From positions 1 through 22,718 of the forward strand of contig CAJTRF010000013.1 of assembly GCA_910578525.1 (NCBI GenBank): a stretch of DNA of 22,718 bases. Reading direction: 5' to 3'. Positions 17,687 through 22,718 of the stretch are shown piece by piece. The notes below the pieces were generated by a model. That model saw only the letters and a program-made list of their open reading frames with translations. It searched no databases and had not been told where the DNA came from. Both the position numbers and the translations under genes were made by a program. Origin of the DNA: an uncultured Mycoplasmatales bacterium (GTDB taxonomy: Bacteria > Bacillota_I > Bacilli_A > Mycoplasmatales > Mycoplasmoidaceae). Positions within the stretch are counted from its first letter, which is position 1. Each line of letters begins with the position of its first letter.

Positions 17687-18289
17687 TTATTTTTTATTAC
17701 TTTTCTTATTTTTTTTGAAAGGGTAAATGATTAATTCAACTAAACCTGTAACAACTGATAATGCAGCACCTAAGCATACACCAACATCTGGAATGTTAAA
17801 TATTGCTGGGAAGTTAATACCTTTAATGTTAAATTTGAAGTAGTCAATAGCAGCGTTTTTTACTAATTCATCTCCTAAACATACAACTTTCTTAACACAT
17901 ACACGGTCAATGATATTAAATAATCCACCTAAAAATACTAATGATCAAAACAAAACATAGTATCATTTCTTACAGAAGAATATCAAGATTATTAATACGC
18001 AGAATACAACAATTGCTTGAATTAAGTAAACATACATTGTGTTGTTTTCTAGTCAAGAGAACGCAATACCTTGATTTACATTAATTTCTATTGAAATGAA
18101 TGGATTATCAAATTCTTTTATTGCAGATTTTTGTGCTCATAAGTTTAAAGCAACAGCAGCTGGAATCAACAATACAATTGCAATTGAAAACATTATAAGT
18201 TTGGTAATGATTGCTTTTAAACCAAAGGTTTGAGATCAATAACCACCAAAATAATGATTCTTTTTTTGATGTTTTTTAGTCTTTTTCAT
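17687..18289 (-). CDS. lspA: Lipoprotein signal peptidase (signal peptidase II)
   Basis: 200 aa, hidden from a standard-code reading by several TGA Trp codons. There are four membrane segments, near residues 26-50, 84-106, 109-126 and 168-190. The aspartyl protease motifs are VNQGIAF (72-77), FNIIDR with D128 and FNIPDVG with D168, matching the family's N-G-AF, N-IDR and FN-AD. It cuts prolipoproteins at the lipobox Cys, such as the one encoded at 11717-12535. The N-terminus has a Lys/His-rich cytoplasmic extension of about 20 residues, and the tail is KK-rich. It sits alone, divergent from pyrG. Confidence 0.93.
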
Positions 18290-18304
18290 ATTTCTTTACC
18301 ATTA

Positions 18305-18324
18305 ATTATATTAATGATTATACT
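18305..18324. promoter_or_regulatory. Divergent -10 elements between lspA and pyrG
   Basis: On the minus strand, TATAAT occurs at 18305-18310 (15 nt before the lspA ATG) and at 18317-18322. On the plus strand, TATACT at 18319-18324 lies 30 nt before the pyrG ATG. The whole gap is 65 bp, so the promoters must overlap. No Shine-Dalgarno sequence precedes either gene. Confidence 0.35.
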
Positions 18325-18354
18325 TAAATAGTTATTTGAAGTTTAGAAAAAATT

Positions 18355-19959
18355 ATGAGTACAAAAGTTATTGTAATATTCGGTGGTGTTTATAGTTCTT
18401 TGGGGAAGGGTATTACCTCATCAAGTATTGGTAGAATCCTTACTGAAATGAAATACAAAGTATCAATGTTAAAATGTGATCCATATTTAAATGTTGATCC
18501 AGGGACTCTTTCTCCTTATCAACATGGTGAAGTGTTTGTTACATATGATGGAGCAGAAACGGATCTTGATTTAGGTAACTACGAAAGATTTACAGGTAAA
18601 AAAATGAGTCGCATGTCTACATTAACATCTGGACGTGTATATAGTGAAATCATTAGTAAAGAACGTGCAGGTGGATATGAAGGAAAAACTGTTCAAGTTA
18701 TCCCTCATGTAACTGATCACATTAAAAATAAAATTTATAAATTAATAGAAGCTGAAAACCCTGACTTCTTGTTAATTGAAATTGGTGGTACAGTTGGCGA
18801 CATTGAATCAATTCCTTTTGTGGAAGCTATGAGTCAATTCACAAGTGAATATGGAAAAGATAATGTAATGTCTATTTTATGTGCTCCATTAATTTACATT
18901 CCAACAAGTGAAGAAATTAAAACAAAGCCTACTCAACATTCGTTTAAAGAGTTATGTAGTTTAGGTATTACTCCATCTATTTTAATTTTAAGATATACAC
19001 AAATGGTAGATCAATCAATTATTGATAAGATTGCTCTTAACTGCCATTTATCAAGTAAAAACATTTTTGTTTCACCTAACTTAAAATCAACTTATTTTTT
19101 ACCTGTAGAGTTATACAACCAAGGTATCTACAACTCAATCATGAAATATTTTGGAATGAAGATTGATCCAAATGCAAATATTGACAATTGAGTTAAATAT
19201 ACTGATAAGATTAAGTCGATTAAAGATGAAATTAAAATTGCAATTGTTGGAAAATACATTGAATTACACGATTCTTATGCATCTTTAGTTGAATCTTTAA
19301 AATTAGCAGGTTATGAATATTCTCGTAATGTTAAAATAGGATGAGTTAACTCAGATACATTAACTCCAAAAAATTTAAAAACTAAATTTAAAGGATACCA
19401 TGGTATCCTTATCCCAGGTGGTTTTGGAACAAGAGGTATTGAAGGTAAAATTTTAGCTGCTCAATATGCTCGTACAAGCAAAACACCTTACATGGGTATT
19501 TGTTTAGGTATGCAAATTGCAACTATTGAATTTGCTAGAAACGTTCTTGGATGAAAAGATGCAACAAGTCAAGAGTTTAATCCTAAATCTAAACGTCACG
19601 TGTTTCACTATATTGATGGTAGAATGCGTTTAGGTGAACAAGTATGTCAACTAGTTAATAAATCTACTAAGTGTTACAAATTGTATAAGAATGAATTTGT
19701 AGCAGAACGTCACCGTCACCGTTATGAATTTAACAACAAATACATAAAAGCGTTTGAAGATAAAGGATTTGTATTCTCTGCATTTAGTAATGATTCAGAA
19801 AAAACAGTTGAAATGATTGAATTAAAAGATCATCCATTCTTCTTAGGCGGACAATTCCATCCTGAATTAGGTTCTATGCCAGGAAATGTTGATCCAATGT
19901 TCATTGGTTTCATTGGTGCTTCAATTAAACATTCACAACAAAAGAAAACTAAGAAATAA
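18355..19959 (+). CDS. pyrG: CTP synthase
   Basis: 534 aa, full length. It converts UTP to CTP using glutamine and ATP. The N-terminal amidoligase domain (about 1-270) holds GGVYSSLGKGITSSSIGR, KCDPYLNVDPGT, HGEVFVTYDGAETDLDLG and GGTVGDIESIPF. The C-terminal glutaminase domain (from about 290) has the nucleophile C383 in GICLGMQ and the H502/E504 pair in FHPEL. A few usually constant residues differ, such as Tyr in GGVYSSLGKG where Val is normal. TGA Trp codons occur at several points. A terminator follows at once. Confidence 0.97.
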
Positions 19960-19960
19960 A

Positions 19961-19988
19961 AAAACTCCTTAATGGAGTTTTATTTTTT
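19961..19988. terminator. Two-way terminator between pyrG and tRNA-Gln
   Basis: AAAACTCC (19961-19968) pairs with GGAGTTTT (19974-19981) around a 5-nt loop. The plus strand exits into ATTTTTTAT. The minus strand exits into a run of seven T, so it serves both pyrG and the tRNA pair. Confidence 0.88.
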
Positions 19989-19994
19989 ATTGTT

Positions 19995-20069
19995 TGGCTG
20001 GGTTGGTTGGATTCGAACCAACGGATTACCGGTTCAGAGCCGGAGGCCTTACCGCTTGGCGACAACCCA
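19995..20069 (-). tRNA. tRNA-Gln(CUG)
   Basis: 75 nt with encoded CCA. The acceptor is TGGGTTG/CAACCCA with discriminator G, and the U1-A72 pair and G73 fit Gln identity. The D arm is GCC/GGC, the anticodon loop CTCTGAA gives CUG, and the T arm GTTGG-TTCGAAT-CCAAC is perfect. The anticodon stem TCCGG/CCGGT has a T27-T43 mismatch at its outer end. C34 limits reading to CAG, a rare codon in this AT-rich DNA; the usual mycoplasma species is UUG. One nt separates it from tRNA-Glu, so the two are cotranscribed. Confidence 0.9.
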
Positions 20070-20070
20070 A

Positions 20071-20147
20071 TGGTAACCCGTGCGGGATTCAAACCCAGCG
20101 AATCTACGCTTGAGAGGCGTATGTGTTAATCACTTCACCAACGGGCT
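20071..20147 (-). tRNA. tRNA-Glu(CUC), with a bulged T stem
   Basis: 77 nt with encoded CCA. The acceptor is AGCCCGT/ACGGGTT, the D stem GTG/CAC, and the anticodon stem TACGC/GCGTA is perfect around loop CTCTCAA, giving CUC. The body, with GTTGGTGAAG near the 5' end, resembles mycoplasma tRNA-Glu(UUC) as I remember it. The T stem pairs as GC-GGG with CCCGC only if one T is bulged out, giving 77 rather than 76 nt. C34 allows only GAG, which is uncommon here. Identity as Glu rests on the anticodon and this resemblance. Confidence 0.8.
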
Positions 20148-20156
20148 ATAAGTTGA

Positions 20157-20177
20157 TGATAATATTATATATTATCA
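20157..20177. repeat. Inverted repeat containing the tRNA-Glu/Gln -10 box
   Basis: TGATAATAT (20157-20165) and ATATTATCA (20169-20177) are perfect 9-bp arms around TAT. On the minus strand the element contains TATAAT (20164-20169), 16 nt before the tRNA-Glu 5' end, so it is probably the tRNA promoter. The symmetry may be incidental or an operator. Confidence 0.5.
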
Positions 20178-20181
20178 ATAA

Positions 20182-20204
20182 AACTAGACGTATTTTCTCT
20201 AGTT
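20182..20204. repeat. Hairpin upstream of topA
   Basis: AACTAGA (20182-20188) and TCTAGTT (20198-20204) form a 7-bp perfect stem with a 9-nt loop. No good T run follows in either direction (minus strand gives TTTTATTG), and no gene is known to end here, so a terminator call is weak. Confidence 0.4.
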
Positions 20205-20214
20205 ATAAAAAAAT

Positions 20215-20238
20215 TACATATATATAAATATATATGTA
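20215..20238. repeat. 24-bp inverted repeat upstream of topA
   Basis: TACATATATAT (20215-20225) and ATATATATGTA (20228-20238) are perfect 11-bp arms with a 2-bp centre. The element lies 35 bp before the topA -10 box, about where an operator or upstream element could act. Its TA-step alternation would favour melting or cruciform formation under negative supercoiling. Function is not shown. Confidence 0.5.
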
Positions 20239-20273
20239 GAAAGATAGAAATTAATTAGCATATTTATTGAATA

Positions 20274-20279
20274 TATAAT
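20274..20279 (+). promoter_or_regulatory. -10 box (TATAAT) for topA
   Basis: A perfect TATAAT ends 10 nt before the topA ATG at 20290, implying a leader of about 2-4 nt. No Shine-Dalgarno sequence exists in the interval. Confidence 0.6.
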
Positions 20280-20289
20280 TTATATAGTT

Positions 20290-22374
20290 ATGTCAAGAAA
20301 TTTGTTAATTATTGAGTCTCCTAACAAAATTGAAACCATTAAGAGATATTTAAAGAATGAAGACTTTAAAATCATTGCTACTATAGGTCACATTCGTGAT
20401 CTGTCTTCAAGAGGAATGGGGTTTGATGAAAAAACTCTTGAACCTAGATGAATTATTCCATCTAAAAAACCTCCTAAAGGTCAAAAGAACAAACAAGAGA
20501 TTATCGCTGAAATAAAAGAAGAAGCAAAAAAAGCAGAAAAAATTTATTTAGCATCCGACCCTGATCGTGAAGGAGAAGCAATTGCTTGACATGTTTATGA
20601 AATATTGCCAAAAGCACAACAAGAAAAATGTTATAGAATAACATTTAATGAAATTACTAAAGATGCAGTTCTAGAAGCTTTAGAGCATCCTAGAAAAATT
20701 GATATGTTGTGAGTACAATCACAATTTGCTAGAAGAATTCTAGATAGACTTGTTGGTTTTAGTCTATCTTCTTTAGTACGTAAAAAATTACGTGCTAAAT
20801 CAGCTGGTCGTGTTCAAACTGTTGCTTTAAAGTTTTTATATGATAGAGAAAAAGAAATTAAGAAATTTAAATCAACTAAATGATGAACACTTGATGTTAC
20901 TTTAAAAGGCGATGTTAAATTAGTTCTTCGTAATGTTAACCCTAACATTAAAGGTCTTAATTACAAAAAGATTAATGATGATGTACATGGTACTGGTATT
21001 GATTTCAAAGATGCTGAAAGTGCAAAAATAGTAAAAATGAATATTAAAAATGAATTTAAGATTTATGCAATTGATGACCCAAAAATGTATACATCTAATC
21101 CAAGAGATCCTTACAAGACATCTACAATGCAACAAGATGCTATTAATAAACTTGGATGACAAGTAAGTAAAGCAACATCAGTTGCTCAGCATTTATATGA
21201 AGGTATTAAAATTAATGGAGAACACACTGCATTAATTTCTTATCCACGTACAGATAGTATTAGAATTTCTGAAAACTTTGTTAAAAAATTAAAACCATAC
21301 ATTATTAAAAGATTTGGTGAGAAGTATTACTTTGAAAGAACTTTTATAAATAAGGGCAATTCACAAAACACACAAGATGCGCATGAAGCTATTAGAGTAA
21401 TTGATCCAACAGTTACGCCTGAATCTCTACGTAAATTAATTACTAGAGACGAATATAAACTTTACAAAATGATTTGGGTTAGAACTTTAGCTGCATTTAT
21501 GGCTCCAAGTAAATTCGAAAATGTTGTTGTTCGTCTTGAATCAAATAAGAATAAGTTTTATACATTTAATAGAAGAATGGTATTTGATGGATTTAGAATT
21601 ATTTATAACCCATTCGAAGACGTAAACACACCACATGATATTGGTCTAAAAAAATTAAAAATTAATGAATTATTAAAACTTGATAAAGCAGAAGTTAAAG
21701 AACATGAATCTACTCCACCTCCTCGTTATAACCAAGCTAGTTTAATCAAGGCTCTTGATGAAGCAGGTGTAGGAAGACCATCAACTTATAAATCAATGGC
21801 TAATATGGCTCTTGAGCGTGGATATGCAAGATTAGAAAATCGTGCCTATGTAATGCAACCAATAGGTGATTTAGTAATCAAAGAATTATCTGAATTCTTT
21901 CCTTACATTGTAGATAAAGATTTTACAAAAGAAATGGAAGGTCACTTAGATGATATTGCATCTAAAGAAGAAAACTGAAAGGAATGAATTAAAGAATTTC
22001 AACCAAAATTTAAAAAAGACTTAAAAGAAGCAACAACAAAAATGAAAACATCAGAAGTAGAAAAAACAGGTCGTAAATGTCCTAAGTGTGGGCATGATCT
22101 TATTTATAGATATGCTAAAAAATCTGGAGCTAAATTTATAGGATGTTCTAACTATCCAAAATGTAAATATGCTGAATTCCCTAATTCACCTCAAAAGGTA
22201 CTTGAAGAAAAGTGTCCTCAATGTGGTAAACCACTAATTGAAAGATATAACAAAAGAGGTCAAAAATTTATTGGTTGCACAGGTTATCCAAAATGTCATT
22301 ATGTAAGAAATATTCCTAAGGAACCTAAACCTGAAGAAAAACAAATAGAACAAACAAAACAAATTAAAAATTAA
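20290..22374 (+). CDS. topA: DNA topoisomerase I
   Basis: 694 aa type IA topoisomerase that relaxes negative supercoils. The Toprim domain (about 1-115) holds LLIIESPNKIETIKRYL and the metal motif SDPDREGEAIAWH. The active Tyr is Y318 in LISYPRTDS. The GVGRPSTYKSM segment is also typical. Two C-terminal zinc fingers follow, each CP-CG...C--YPKC, starting at C597 and C642; E. coli TopA has three such fingers plus two ribbon domains, so this is a shorter Firmicute-like tail. The protein ends in a Lys/Glu/Gln-rich stretch. Trp codons are mostly TGA, with one TGG at IWVRTL. The trxA start follows 2 nt after the stop. Confidence 0.97.
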
Positions 22375-22376
22375 TT

Positions 22377-22691
22377 ATGATAATCGAATTAAATGAACAA
22401 AATTTTGAGCAAGAAGTGTTAAATGTTAAAGGTTTAGTATTAATAGATTTTTATGCAACATGATGTGGTCCATGTAAAATGATGCATCCAGTTATTGAAG
22501 ATCTTGCTAATGATAACATTATTAAAATATGTAAATGTGATGTAGATAAGAGTAGATCTATAGCTATGCGTTATTCAATTTCATCTATTCCAACTCTAAT
22601 TTTATTTAAAGATGGGCAAGATAAGGCAGTTGCACATGGCTACATGCCTAAAGAACAACTTATCAAGTTTATAGAAGATAATAAAGGGTAA
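22377..22691 (+). CDS. trxA: Thioredoxin
   Basis: 104 aa, the standard size. The active site is WCGPC at residues 29-33 (C30, C33), with Trp encoded by TGA, preceded by VLIDFYAT. The cis-Pro loop is SSIPTLILF and the end PKEQLIKFIED forms the last helix. It reduces protein disulfides and needs thioredoxin reductase, which is not encoded in the window: the flavoprotein at 9256-9801 lacks both the CxxC and the NADPH domain. The ATG lies 2 nt after the topA stop with no promoter between, so the two are probably cotranscribed. Confidence 0.95.
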
Positions 22692-22718
22692 AATTTAAGC
22701 TAATTTTGTAAAAATTTT

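Noticed and set aside
20182..20204. Hairpin taken as a rho-independent terminator
   Set aside because: It lies in a divergent gap where no gene ends, and neither side carries a proper T run. Kept only as an inverted repeat.
1..22718. CRISPR arrays, insertion sequences, prophage, toxin-antitoxin or restriction genes
   Set aside because: No regularly spaced repeats, transposase, integrase, methylase or toxin motifs were found on either strand.

Overview
The window is AT-rich bacterial DNA that reads correctly only with UGA as tryptophan (translation table 4). ValS, ThrS, MiaA, HemW, DnaK, LspA, PyrG, TopA and the thioredoxin all run through in-frame TGA codons at conserved Trp positions; the thioredoxin WCGPC motif has a TGA-encoded Trp. 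This code, lipobox lipoproteins with LspA, a HrcA-type CIRCE operator, tightly overlapping genes and weak Shine-Dalgarno use all point to a Mollicute of the mycoplasma/ureaplasma type. I cannot name the species. I see no rRNA, CRISPR, prophage or insertion sequence. No gene-free stretch exceeds 170 bp.

Layout. 1-2689: the tail of an unknown gene, then valS. 2688-2830: a two-way terminator and tRNA-Arg(UCU) on the minus strand. 2876-3848: yqgF/ruvX overlapping a TrmR-like O-methyltransferase. 3838-5360, minus strand: a degV-like gene followed by a metallo-beta-lactamase-fold hydrolase. 5411-8721: two tandem OB-fold (SSB-like) proteins, thrS and a degenerate HAD protein. 8747-12535: trmL, a truncated FAD protein, miaA, hemW and a Cys-containing lipoprotein, mostly overlapping. 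12577-14695: a Lys-rich/Cys-core small basic protein diverging from CIRCE-controlled dnaK. 14795-16027: a cation-exchanger-like membrane protein that overlaps the minus-strand operon rluD-type/tsaB/rimI (17599 to 15927). 17687-18289, minus strand: lspA. 18355-19959: pyrG. 19995-20147, minus strand: tRNA-Glu(CUC) and tRNA-Gln(CUG). 20290-22691: topA and trxA.

Function. This is mostly an informational housekeeping segment: two aminoacyl-tRNA synthetases, three tRNAs and several RNA-modification genes (trmL, miaA, tsaB, TrmR-like, RluD-like). It also carries topoisomerase I, SSB-like proteins, CTP synthase, chaperone, lipoprotein processing and redox genes.

Points that stand out are: starts placed 6-11 nt after perfect TATAAT boxes (probably leaderless mRNAs); a ThrRS whose editing site has lost three of four metal/catalytic residues while ValRS keeps its own; an FNR/TrxR-like flavoprotein without its NADPH domain; a histone-like protein with a six-Cys core; a 101-bp antisense overlap at the 3' end of the exchanger gene; and two tRNAs with C34 anticodons, one with a bulged T stem. 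I found no clearly new multi-gene system.
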